A stretch of 43,690 nt of DNA from Candidatus Saccharimonadota bacterium (lineage in GTDB: Bacteria; Patescibacteriota; Saccharimonadia; Saccharimonadales; Saccharimonadaceae), in the NCBI GenBank assembly GCA_017433245.1, contig JAFRHO010000011.1, forward strand, positions 1 through 43,690, read 5' to 3'. The position numbers and the translations under genes are program-made. Under the pieces are notes generated by a model that was not told the origin of the DNA, searched no databases, and was given only the letters and a program-made list of their open reading frames with translations. Below, piece after piece: positions 23,465-31,297 of this stretch; position 1 is the first letter of the stretch, and every line of letters starts with the position of its first letter.

Positions 23465-23561
23465 TTGAACAGCTCTAGACTGCTTTCTTCGCGGGACTTG
23501 TTTTGTTTGTAATTCTTACAAAACGAATCTGTCAAAAACAAAGAAACCTAGAGTTGTTCAA
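23465..23561. ncRNA. 97-nt long imperfect hairpin, candidate RNA or MITE
   Basis: TTGAACAGCTCTAG (23465-23478) and CTAGAGTTGTTCAA (23548-23561) are inverted copies with one mismatch that would be a G-U pair in RNA of the plus sense. Inside lie further complementary pairs: TTTCTT with AAGAAA, and GTTTTGT (23500-23506) with ACAAAAC (23518-23524). AT-rich flanks extend the symmetry. No protein fits. It may be a structured RNA, a miniature inverted-repeat element, or a terminator for the upstream methyltransferase gene. Strand is undecided. Confidence 0.5.
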
Positions 23562-23641
23562 TATATAATATGTAGTACCAAAGCTATGTTATGGTTTGTT
23601 GTGTTTTTTTATAATAACATGAGTTTAATAGTTTGAGGAGA

Positions 23642-24796
23642 TTATTTACAAGAAAGTATGACGAGGTTTTCGATGTGAGGAGTGTGAGGGAAGAAATTGA
23701 AGGTTTTGACGTCGCCGATTTGGTAGTGGTCCAGGAGAATTTTGACATCGCGGGCCTGAGTGGCGGGATTACAGGAGAGATAGATGATTTTTGTAGGTTT
23801 GACCTCTAAGAGTTTTTCGATTAGTTTTTTGTCGCAACCGGAGCGAGGAGGATCCAAGATAACCGTTTGGTGGCTCTTAATATAACTAGTAACATTCTCT
23901 GATTTATCTAGTATGGTTGTAACATTATTCATATTATTGGTATTATTTAATAATTCACGGTATGCAGATTTATCACACTCTACTAAGGTGAGATGGTGGT
24001 CGGGGGCGACGGAGAGGCCGATGGTGCCGACGCCGGCGTAGAGATCTAAGACATCGTTGGTGGTGATGTGTTTCTTGATTTCGGTTAAGGCCATTTCGTA
24101 GACAGGGAGGTTGATTTGGAAGAAGCCGTTAGGTGAGTAAGAATAGGTATGGCCAAGTATAGTATCGGTGAGATTCTTAAAGGTTGGGTGGGGATGATGA
24201 TTCTCGTAGAGGCCACCAGAGACTTCACCTTGTTGGTTGCACCTTAAAAGTAGGGATTGGTATTTGCGGGCTTCTTCGCCGCGGCGATTAAGGTCATCAA
24301 TAATCTCTCGGGCACGCGCGAAGATTTCAGGGCGTTCGATGCTAGATTTTGTGATAGGTATTTTGCGGTGGGAACCACGCTCATGGAAGGCGAGATGGAT
24401 TTTGTTGGTGTCGTGATCCCAATAGAGGGCGTATTCCATTTTGTTGCGGTAGTGGTAGTCTTGGTTGTCAGTGAAAATTTCAGGGAGGGGGAGAGTAATG
24501 TGTTGTTCGCGGAAGAGTTCTTGAACTAGTTCTCGTTTGAGTTGTAATTCATAATTATAATCAACAATTTGCCAGGGAGAGGTAGAGAGATAACAGTCAT
24601 CCTCGGGTTCTACACGGTGTGGTGATGGGTGGTTGATTGTTGTGGCGATAGCTTCAGTGTAGTGGAATTTATTCTTGGTGACAGTATAATCTGCGACTTC
24701 TTCACCCGGAAGAGCGTTCCAGAAAAAAACTTTCTTGCCTTCCTGATTGGTGCCGAGGGCTTGGCCACCAGGGATAATCTTCTCAACTCTAATCAT
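23642..24796 (-). CDS. TrmA/RlmD-family RNA (uracil-C5)-methyltransferase
   Basis: These SAM-dependent enzymes make 5-methyluridine in tRNA or 23S rRNA. The 384-aa protein has motif I VLDLYAGVGTIGLSVAP, VILDPPRSGCDKKLIEKL, and the catalytic-cysteine motif YLSCNPATQARD. The N-terminal region lacks the four-cysteine iron-sulfur cluster of RlmD (only DDCYLSTSPWQ is seen), so it could be TrmA-like or a CPR-specific rRNA enzyme; the target base is undecided. The start at 24796 is 6 nt after TGATATAAT with no ribosome-binding site. It is convergent with nothing and is followed by the 97-nt hairpin. Confidence 0.92.
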   Translation of the reverse strand: MIRVEKIIPGGQALGTNQEGKKVFFWNALPGEEVADYTVTKNKFHYTEAIATTINHPSPHRVEPEDDCYLSTSPWQIVDYNYELQLKRELVQELFREQHITLPLPEIFTDNQDYHYRNKMEYALYWDHDTNKIHLAFHERGSHRKIPITKSSIERPEIFARAREIIDDLNRRGEEARKYQSLLLRCNQQGEVSGGLYENHHPHPTFKNLTDTILGHTYSYSPNGFFQINLPVYEMALTEIKKHITTNDVLDLYAGVGTIGLSVAPDHHLTLVECDKSAYRELLNNTNNMNNVTTILDKSENVTSYIKSHQTVILDPPRSGCDKKLIEKLLEVKPTKIIYLSCNPATQARDVKILLDHYQIGDVKTFNFFPHTPHIENLVILSCK

Positions 24797-24802
24797 GTCA
24801 GT

Positions 24803-24811
24803 ATTATATCA
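24803..24811 (-). promoter_or_regulatory. leaderless promoter of the RNA methyltransferase gene
   Basis: The reverse strand TGATATAAT has its hexamer at 24803-24808, six bases before the ATG at 24796. It lies at the recF stop codon. Confidence 0.65.
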
Positions 24812-25804
24812 TATAGATTCTACACTGGTGATGATGACCTGATTATCTTTGAAATTCTCAACGAGGCAACGACGGCGGGTTTCGTCCAATTCTGAGAAGA
24901 CATCATCTAGAAGAATAATAGGTTTCTGGCCAAGGTTTTCTTCGATGAGGTTGGCTTCGATAAATTTAAGGGCAAGGATAATAGAGCGATTCTCACCACG
25001 CGAGGCGGTGGCGTCGGCGGATTGATGATTGAAACTAATTAGATAATCGTCGCGGTGGATACCAAAAGTAGTGTGGCCGAGGTAAATATCACGTTCGGTG
25101 TTTTGTTCGAGGGTTTTAAGGTAGGCAGACTCGGTGGGGGTTTTAACTTCGGTGGAATAATTGAGTTCAACCTCATCTTCGTTCTTAGCAATAGAGCGAT
25201 AGGTGGGGGTGAGCCTGGAATTTATTTCTGTAGTATACTCTTGTCGTTTTTGACAGAGAAGAGAGCCGTATTTAGCGAGAAGGAGATTCCAGGAAAAAAG
25301 GGAATCTTTGGTGACCTGTTCAGATTTAAGAAGTTCGTTGCGCTGTTTGATGGCTTTATTGTATTTAGAGAGGCTGGAGTTATATTGCTCATCTAATTGA
25401 CTATAAATATGATCAAAATAATCGCGGCGGCGGCCAGGGGAGTGACTGATAAGATTTAGATCTGATGGGGTAAAAAGGATTAGAGGGTATTTATGTTTAA
25501 TAGGGAGGCGTTTGGATTTCTGGTCGGTGATAGTGAAGGTTTTTGATTTACCATCGTAGGTGGCGGCAGTAGTGGTGCCATTGGTATAGGTAAGTTCAAT
25601 ACGATAAAATTCAGTGCCGCGTTTAATAATATCTCGGTCGGTGGCGCGGAAACTTTTGCCTCTGGTTAAAATATAGATAGCTTCGAGGATAGAAGTCTTA
25701 CCCCAACCATTGGGGCCAAGAATAAGAGACACTTCATCTTTACACTCCATCTGATAATGAGAGTGATTACGAAAATTGATAAGTGTGATGGATTTAATAA
25801 TCAT
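24809..25804 (-). CDS. recF: DNA replication and repair protein RecF
   Basis: RecF is an SMC-like ATPase that helps load RecA at gaps. The 331-aa protein (slightly short; 350-370 is usual) has Walker A GPNGWGKTSILEAIYILTRGKSFR near residue 30, with Trp at a position normally Ala or Ser, GRRRDYFDHIYSQLD, and the C-terminal signature/Walker B ILLDDVFSELDETRR. The ATG overlaps the dnaN stop (ATGA), so it is translationally coupled in the dnaN-recF operon. Confidence 0.96.
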   Translation of the reverse strand: MIIKSITLINFRNHSHYQMECKDEVSLILGPNGWGKTSILEAIYILTRGKSFRATDRDIIKRGTEFYRIELTYTNGTTTAATYDGKSKTFTITDQKSKRLPIKHKYPLILFTPSDLNLISHSPGRRRDYFDHIYSQLDEQYNSSLSKYNKAIKQRNELLKSEQVTKDSLFSWNLLLAKYGSLLCQKRQEYTTEINSRLTPTYRSIAKNEDEVELNYSTEVKTPTESAYLKTLEQNTERDIYLGHTTFGIHRDDYLISFNHQSADATASRGENRSIILALKFIEANLIEENLGQKPIILLDDVFSELDETRRRCLVENFKDNQVIITSVESI

Positions 25805-26901
25805 TTACTAAGTGGCATTATAATATGAATATATTTATCGTCTTTCTTACCATGGAGAACAATTGGTTTAACCCCGGAAGAAAATTCCATAGTGATGTTT
25901 GGAGTATCAAAAGCACTGAGGGCAGCAATAAAGAAGCGGGAATTGAGACGGGTGACACAATCTTTATCTACTTTGGTTTTGATTTCGGAATCGTTTTCAC
26001 CAAACTCATTGGCAATAGAGCGAATAGAAAGGGTGTCTGGAGTTTTGGTTTCACAAATAATTGAACCATCTACAGAGCGGGCGAAAAGGGCAGCGAGTTT
26101 AGTGGTACGGATAGCTTCCTCTTGATTTAAATCAATACTAACATCATTATCTTTAGGAATAAGAGCTTGATAGTTAGGATAACTCGCATCGATAAGTTTA
26201 GAGATGATTTCTACTTCACCGAGACGGAAGCGAACTAGGTCGTCATTAAAGGAGATTTCTACTTCCTCCATATCATCACTAATGGAGCGGAGAACCTCAT
26301 GAAGGGAACTGGCTGGAACAATAGCTTTGACCTCACTTTCAACTTTATTAATCAATTCTTTTTTGGCGAGGCGATAACCATCAGTACTAACAGCAAAGAG
26401 GGAACTATTGTTGGTATCAAAGTAAACTCCAGTGAGGGCAGGACGAGTGAGATCGTTTGATGCTGCAACGATTACTTGGCTAATACTGTTTTTGAATTCA
26501 TCGATGCCGATTTTATAAGTAACAGCCTTTTTATTGTCGATTTCGGGGAGATCTGGAAAATCATCAGCTAGGGTACCGTTAATAATTGATGAATATTTGC
26601 CTGCTTTGATGGTGACTTTGGTATCTTTGGAAGAGATTTCAATTACTTCGCCTTTGGGTAGATTAGAAATAAACTCGGTGAGAAGTTTGGCTGGTACAGT
26701 AATAACACCATTTTCTGAACTAGAGACTGGGAGAAAATCAATGATAGCCATGTCTAGATTAGTGGTGACGAGAGAAACTTTCTTATTGTCTACTCGGATA
26801 AGGATGTTATTTAAGATGGGTAGAGTGACTTTGCCTATTGCGATACGACTAACATTAGCGAGGGCTTTACTGAGTTTATCTTGTGTAACTTTAATCTTCA
26901 T
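25801..26901 (-). CDS. dnaN: DNA polymerase III sliding clamp (beta)
   Basis: The clamp encircles DNA and tethers the polymerase. The 366-aa protein begins MKIKVTQDKLSKALANVSRI and has LPILNNILIRVDNKKVSLVTTNLDMAI, RPALTGVYFDTNNSSLFAVSTDGYRLA and the C-terminal KPIVLHGKKDDKYIHIIMPL, a close match to the family including the three-domain length. AAAGGA lies about 9 nt before the ATG. It lies 240 nt downstream of dnaA. Confidence 0.98.
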   Translation of the reverse strand: MKIKVTQDKLSKALANVSRIAIGKVTLPILNNILIRVDNKKVSLVTTNLDMAIIDFLPVSSSENGVITVPAKLLTEFISNLPKGEVIEISSKDTKVTIKAGKYSSIINGTLADDFPDLPEIDNKKAVTYKIGIDEFKNSISQVIVAASNDLTRPALTGVYFDTNNSSLFAVSTDGYRLAKKELINKVESEVKAIVPASSLHEVLRSISDDMEEVEISFNDDLVRFRLGEVEIISKLIDASYPNYQALIPKDNDVSIDLNQEEAIRTTKLAALFARSVDGSIICETKTPDTLSIRSIANEFGENDSEIKTKVDKDCVTRLNSRFFIAALSAFDTPNITMEFSSGVKPIVLHGKKDDKYIHIIMPLSK

Positions 26902-27141
26902 TTTTAAATCCTTTCTATTAAATTATTAGTAGTTATAGTAGTAGGCCTAGTGGAAAAGTGGAAAAGATAGTTAAAAACAGAGGAGATTTGTTGTGTAAAA
27001 GTGTGTGGATGGGCGGTGAGTAAAAAGTGGGAATATGGTGGATTTACACACCAAGTGGACGTGAGTAAAAAATTTACACAAAGTTTTACGTATGAATTAC
27101 ACCGGGTTTTCCAAGAGTTTTTACACGGGATTTCCACACAA
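26902..27141. other. dnaA-dnaN intergenic region with repeated ACAC and TGGAAAAG motifs
   Basis: This 240-nt spacer holds repeated short motifs: tandem TGGAAAAG near 26951-26966, two TTTACACA (about 27053 and 27073), and two related blocks, TTACACCGGGTTTTCCA and TTACACGGGATTTCCACA, just before the dnaA stop. The last contains a weak DnaA-box-like TTTCCACAC. The region could contribute to origin function or regulate dnaN. Confidence 0.4.
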
Positions 27142-28509
27142 TTAGCCATAAATACGCTCCTTAATCTCAGCGATTTGGTCACGGAGGATGAAATTAAGAT
27201 GGAGATCTTGGTCTATTTTCTTAATACCATGCATAACGGTAGTGTGATCTTTAACACCAACTTCTGTAGCAATTTTGGTAGTGCTGAGTTTGAGTTCTCT
27301 AGATAATAAATACATAGCAATTTGACGGGCGGTCTTAATATTTGAGACACGAGATTTACTACACATTTCTTTAGGGGTGAGGTCGAAATATTTAGCTACC
27401 TTATCAACAATTTGCTTAGAGGTAACAGAGTGGGGCCTAGTGGCTTTATTAACTGAAATAGAGCCGTTTTTGATAAGTTCTAAGGGGGTGAGACCACGAA
27501 CTTCTGACATTAAGAGAATGGCAGAAAACTCACCTTCAAGATCGCGGATATTAGTATTAACGTTTTCGGCAATATATTCGATGGCCTCTGGTTCGATTTC
27601 GGCGCCTTGTAATTCGGCTTTAGCTTTCAGAATGGCGCATTTATCCTCAAATTTGGGAAGTTGAAGATCGAAGGCGCCGGCCCAGGTGAGACGAGAGGCG
27701 AGGCGTTCATCGACGGATTTGATTTGGGAGGGAAGACGGTCGGAAGTAACGATGATTTGTTTATTAAGTTGATAGAGGTCATTGAAGATATTAAAGAATT
27801 CTTCCTGGGATTTCTCTTTGCCGACGATAAGCTGAAAATCATCAATAATTAAACAGTCTAATTTACGGAATTTGAGATTAAATTCGTTACCTTTGCCAGC
27901 GCGGACAGAATCGATAAAATCGGAATAGAAATGAGCGATGGGGGTGTAGAGAACCTTAAGTTTGGGATTCTTGCGGAGAAGTTCATTACCAATAGCTTGA
28001 ACAAGGTGGGTCTTACCGAGGCCAGGACCACCATAAAGGAAGAAAGGGTTATAGCGATCGCCGGGGGAGTCGATAATGCTACGGGCGGCGGAGACGGCAA
28101 GATCGTTATTAGAACCAATAACGAAGTTATCAAGAGTATATTTATTATTTAGGCCTGTTTCTAGATTGTTGGTTTGTTTGGTGATAGATTGTTTCTTGAG
28201 ATTTTTGAGTTGTTTTTTTAATGCAATAGTATCCGTGGTGATTTCGCGAGGGCGAATTTTGGATTTTATTTTAGTTTGAACTTCGAAATCAATTTCTTTA
28301 ACAATGAGGTTGTTATTCTCAAGGGCAGTGGTGATGATGTTGAGGTAACGGTTGCGAAGCTGTTTGACGAAGAAAGAGTTTTTGACACCTATGACAATAT
28401 GGCCGTCTTCATTAGAGATGATAGAGGTGCCCTGAAACCAGGTCGAAAAATTAGCGGGCGAGATTTGTTGCTCGATTTCAGCAAGTGCGTTCTTCCAAAC
28501 GTCGTACAT
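27142..28509 (-). CDS. dnaA: chromosomal replication initiator DnaA
   Basis: DnaA binds oriC boxes and opens the duplex. The 455-aa protein has domain I (VWKNALAEIEQQISPANFSTWF), a Lys-rich linker, the AAA+ domain with Walker A YGGPGLGKTHL (about 159-169) and Walker B LIIDDFQ, the Sensor 2 region, and domain IV ending DHTTVMHGIKKI, the DNA-binding signature. AAGGAGGT (28520-28527) lies 10 nt before the ATG, with a TGCTATAAT at 28538-28546. Identification is secure. Confidence 0.98.
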   Translation of the reverse strand: MYDVWKNALAEIEQQISPANFSTWFQGTSIISNEDGHIVIGVKNSFFVKQLRNRYLNIITTALENNNLIVKEIDFEVQTKIKSKIRPREITTDTIALKKQLKNLKKQSITKQTNNLETGLNNKYTLDNFVIGSNNDLAVSAARSIIDSPGDRYNPFFLYGGPGLGKTHLVQAIGNELLRKNPKLKVLYTPIAHFYSDFIDSVRAGKGNEFNLKFRKLDCLIIDDFQLIVGKEKSQEEFFNIFNDLYQLNKQIIVTSDRLPSQIKSVDERLASRLTWAGAFDLQLPKFEDKCAILKAKAELQGAEIEPEAIEYIAENVNTNIRDLEGEFSAILLMSEVRGLTPLELIKNGSISVNKATRPHSVTSKQIVDKVAKYFDLTPKEMCSKSRVSNIKTARQIAMYLLSRELKLSTTKIATEVGVKDHTTVMHGIKKIDQDLHLNFILRDQIAEIKERIYG

Positions 28510-28537
28510 TTTGTGGGTAACCTCCTTCGTTTAATTG

Positions 28538-28546
28538 ATTATAGCA
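28538..28546 (-). promoter_or_regulatory. dnaA promoter
   Basis: The reverse strand TGCTATAAT has its hexamer at 28538-28543. A DnaA-box-like site at 28560 lies just upstream, which suggests autoregulation. Confidence 0.6.
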
Positions 28547-28700
28547 TGAATAGTTGAAGTTTTCCACAGGAAAATGGATAAAAATAAAATGTGTTGTAAT
28601 ATGGGGATTTTGTACAGAGGAGGTGTTATCCACATTTTAACTTTGTTCTCTAAAAACAATGTGGAAAACTCCTTGAAAAATGTGGAAAAATGCGGTATAC

Positions 28701-28706
28701 TATAAT
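28701..28706 (+). promoter_or_regulatory. rpmH promoter
   Basis: TATACTATAAT spans two possible hexamers, the better being 28701-28706. A leader of about 32 nt follows with AAGGA before the rpmH ATG. A DnaA-box-like site ends at 28689, inside the promoter. Confidence 0.55.
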
Positions 28707-28744
28707 AAGATTTTGAAATAATTTAAAGTTTAAGGAATAATATT

Positions 28745-28882
28745 ATGCCAAAGAGAACATATCAGCCACATAAGAGGCAGCGCAAGGTTGAGCACGGATT
28801 CATGAAGCGTAATGCGACAAAGAATGGACGAAAGGTGTTAGCGCGCCGACGATTGAAAGGTCGTGCTAGGTTAACTGCTTAA
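28745..28882 (+). CDS. rpmH: 50S ribosomal protein bL34
   Basis: A 45-aa, highly basic protein starting [19 protein letters not shown] and ending GRARLTA, with the invariant [18 protein letters not shown] block. It matches bL34 along its full length (KRTYQPS is the usual start; His replaces Ser). AAGGA lies 8 nt before the ATG. It diverges from dnaA and is followed by rnpA after a terminator. Confidence 0.98.
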   Translation: MPKRTYQPHKRQRKVEHGFMKRNATKNGRKVLARRRLKGRARLTA

Positions 28883-28887
28883 TAATG

Positions 28888-28908
28888 AGCCCCGCATGGG
28901 GCTTATTT
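28888..28908 (+). terminator. terminator between rpmH and rnpA
   Basis: AGCCCC and GGGGCT pair around GCAT and are followed by TATTT. rnpA has its own promoter directly after, so the two genes are transcribed separately. Confidence 0.75.
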
Positions 28909-28912
28909 AGTA

Positions 28913-28918
28913 TATAAT
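28913..28918 (+). promoter_or_regulatory. leaderless rnpA promoter
   Basis: TATAAT at 28913-28918 lies seven bases before the rnpA ATG; no Shine-Dalgarno site is present. Confidence 0.6.
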
Positions 28919-28925
28919 ATATAGT

Positions 28926-29267
28926 ATGTTAAGTAAGAAGTATCGATTTCATTCGAGAGGTGGGGTGAAATGGGTGTATCAGCATGGGAAGACAGTGAGA
29001 ACGGCGAAGATGTCGCTAGTTTTTGCGGAGAATACGAGGGGGTTTACGAGAGTGGCGGTAGTGGTGTCGAAAAAGGTAGAAAAGACGGCGGTGGGGAGGA
29101 ACCGGATTAGACGGCGGGTATACGAGGCGCTGAGACGAAATTTTGAGCTGGTGCCAAAAAGGAGGGACTATGTGTTTGTGGTGTATTCGAAAGAAGTGAT
29201 GAAGATGCCTTTTAGTGAGCTTGAGGGGATGTTGGGGAAGTTGGTGGAAGAGAGTAAGGTGGAGTAG
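28926..29267 (+). CDS. rnpA: ribonuclease P protein component
   Basis: RnpA is the basic protein cofactor of RNase P, which trims tRNA 5' leaders. The 113-aa protein has the family's RFHSRGGVKWVYQHGKT start, VVVSKKVEKTAVGRNRIRRRVYEALR (the RNR signature with AVxRNRxRR), and DYVFVVYSKE near the end. The RNA-binding motif is complete. It lacks the yidD and yidC genes that usually follow; a FISUMP gene sits there instead. Confidence 0.97.
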   Translation: MLSKKYRFHSRGGVKWVYQHGKTVRTAKMSLVFAENTRGFTRVAVVVSKKVEKTAVGRNRIRRRVYEALRRNFELVPKRRDYVFVVYSKEVMKMPFSELEGMLGKLVEESKVE

Positions 29268-29339
29268 AACTTGGTTATAAATAAGAGTGGTGCTTTAATA
29301 TCACTTATGCTATTATGATAGTATAAGAGAGGTTCATAC

Positions 29340-29411
29340 ATGATTCTAAACGCAACACTCACTAATAAAGCACAGCTACCTATTGTTATGTTATTAATGC
29401 TTGTGTTATAA
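29340..29411 (+). CDS. possible 23-aa hydrophobic micro-ORF
   Basis: An ATG at 29340 with AGAGAGG about 8 nt upstream opens a 23-codon frame with a hydrophobic second half (PIVMLLMLVL). Its stop lies inside the -10 box of the FISUMP gene. It could be a leader peptide or tiny membrane peptide, but a frame this short can arise by chance. Confidence 0.2.
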   Translation: MILNATLTNKAQLPIVMLLMLVL

Positions 29412-29412
29412 T
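29404..29412 (+). promoter_or_regulatory. leaderless promoter of FISUMP gene 1
   Basis: TGTTATAAT with hexamer 29407-29412 lies six bases before the ATG at 29419. Confidence 0.65.
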
Positions 29413-29418
29413 GAACTT

Positions 29419-31158
29419 ATGAACAAGGCCATACGATTATTATTTCTTATCACTATATTTAGTGGTATAGCATTATCTTCTTCTATTGTCTCTGCTAATG
29501 ACAATACTAGTGTAGTAGACGAAATAAACATAACAGTCCCAGTATCATGTACTATTTCTGGTACAGGAATGAATACACATAATGCTAATATCAATAATGG
29601 ACTATATGAAGATGATATAGGTACAACTACTCTACATGCATTCTGTAATGATAATGAAGGATTCGCTATATATGCAGCAGGATATACAGGAAATGAAGTA
29701 GGAGGAGAGAATAGTAATAAACTAGTAGGAACAAATGCTAGTAATAATGCAACTATAGAGTCTGGCACTGCTACAACTGCTGGTAATCCTGATATATCTA
29801 ACTGGGCGATGAAACTACAAATAACACAAGATTCTGGTGATACAACTGGCACTAATGCTTTTACGATTGACTCTGCTCCTAATGTATCACTTCCTAGTCA
29901 AGCAGAACAATCTGCTACTAGTACACCATTCTCGCAATACCATGTAGTACCAAATGAATATACTAAAGTTGCTCATAAGAACTCAAATACTGATATGACA
30001 GAATCTACTGGTGGAGTCAAACTTACTACTACCTATGCTGCTTACATTTCTAAGACTCAGGCTGCTGATACATACAGTGGGCAAGTTATCTATACATTAG
30101 TCCATCCAGCATCTGCTTCGGCTCCAGCAGCTCCAGTCAGTTGCAATCCAACAGGCACTACAATAGGTACTAATTCCGGTACTGATATCAAATGTATGCA
30201 AGATATTACATCTACTAACAAATCTACTGTATTAGCATCTATGACTGAAGGGACTCAGTATACACTCAAAGATAAACGTGATGGTAAAGAATACAAGATT
30301 GCTAAACTAGCTGATGGTAAAGTATGGATGACTCAAAACTTAGACTTAGATATAGACTCTTCTAAAACCTATACCAACGAAGATACAGACCTTGGCTGGA
30401 ACACATCTACTAACCAATATGATACTGCTAGCTGGAGCCCAACCCGCTCTACTTACACCACTGTTACTAATAACATTCACGAGTGGTGTCAAGGTGGAAC
30501 TTGGAACTCTGAGTATGGCTACTGTGAACAAAACCATACTCCGGAATCCTATGACCCGGGAGACCTTTACTGGAACACTGAAATTAGTGACGGGTCAGAC
30601 TGGTACGCATATTTGAATTCCTGCAACGATTCCACCACTACTCCATCTTGTAATGAATCACTTAATCCACTTTCAACCTACACATCCAGTACTGGCGCAG
30701 CACAATATTATCTAGGTAACTACTACAACTGGGCTGCCGCCATTGCCTCAAACAATGCAAGTATCTACGGCGTATATAATGAGAATACCGGTGAATACGA
30801 GAGCCTAGAAACCCATCAATCCATCTGTCCGGCTGGCTGGACTCTGCCATATGCAACTTACAACAACAATACATACCAAAGCGAAGGTGATTTTGCCGAC
30901 CTATGGACTGAATATGGCTGGACAGATAATGATAGTTTTAACGATATATCTACTGTCTGGTCAGCTCCGCTCTACTTCACCCCCGCCGGCTCCTTCGGCG
31001 GTATCCTCGGGGATGTTGGGCGCAACGGCTACTTCTGGTCCTCCGTTGCGGTCAATGGCCTCGATGCCTACAGCGCGTACTTCGATGTGGATAACAACGC
31101 CTACCCAAGCTACAACAATCGCAGTAGTGGCACGTCGGTCCGATGCCTGCTCCGCTAG
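29419..31158 (+). CDS. secreted surface protein with FISUMP domain, copy 1
   Basis: The 579-aa protein has a signal peptide (about 1-26), a beta-rich N-terminal domain (about 30-230, ending ADTYSGQVIYTLVHP) shared with copy 2, a Ser/Ala/Pro linker, and a C-terminal Fibrobacter succinogenes major paralogous (FISUMP) domain. The FISUMP landmarks are YTLKDKRDGKEYKIAKLADGKVWMTQNLDL (about 281-310), SICPAGWTLP (about 468-477), GYFWSS (about 537) and GTSVRCLLR at the end. Adhesion or host contact is likely but unproven. The start is set by the promoter 6 nt upstream. The coding strand is poor in G, unlike its neighbours, and the last ~200 nt switch to GC-rich, NNY-codon sequence. Confidence 0.88.
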   Translation: MNKAIRLLFLITIFSGIALSSSIVSANDNTSVVDEINITVPVSCTISGTGMNTHNANINNGLYEDDIGTTTLHAFCNDNEGFAIYAAGYTGNEVGGENSNKLVGTNASNNATIESGTATTAGNPDISNWAMKLQITQDSGDTTGTNAFTIDSAPNVSLPSQAEQSATSTPFSQYHVVPNEYTKVAHKNSNTDMTESTGGVKLTTTYAAYISKTQAADTYSGQVIYTLVHPASASAPAAPVSCNPTGTTIGTNSGTDIKCMQDITSTNKSTVLASMTEGTQYTLKDKRDGKEYKIAKLADGKVWMTQNLDLDIDSSKTYTNEDTDLGWNTSTNQYDTASWSPTRSTYTTVTNNIHEWCQGGTWNSEYGYCEQNHTPESYDPGDLYWNTEISDGSDWYAYLNSCNDSTTTPSCNESLNPLSTYTSSTGAAQYYLGNYYNWAAAIASNNASIYGVYNENTGEYESLETHQSICPAGWTLPYATYNNNTYQSEGDFADLWTEYGWTDNDSFNDISTVWSAPLYFTPAGSFGGILGDVGRNGYFWSSVAVNGLDAYSAYFDVDNNAYPSYNNRSSGTSVRCLLR

Positions 31159-31297
31159 TTCCAGGTTTAGCCCCTTCTAGCCTTTCTTAACCTAAAGAAT
31201 ATTGCTAGTAGGATTATGGTACTAAGTGATAAAAGATTGTAGTTTATAGATTTGTTAAGGGGTTGTAGTTTTGGAGGTGGTGTGATAGGGTGTAGGG

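Larger units (their letters stand above)
28510..28744. other. chromosomal replication origin (oriC)
   Basis: The dnaA-rpmH spacer carries four DnaA-box-like 9-mers: TTTTCCACA at 28560, TTATCCACA (perfect consensus) at 28626, and TGTGGAAAA at 28660 and 28681 on the other strand. AT-rich DNA surrounds them. Gene order rnpA-rpmH-oriC-dnaA-dnaN-recF is the classical bacterial origin, and gene orientation and G-richness switch here. This is a strong prediction. Confidence 0.88.
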
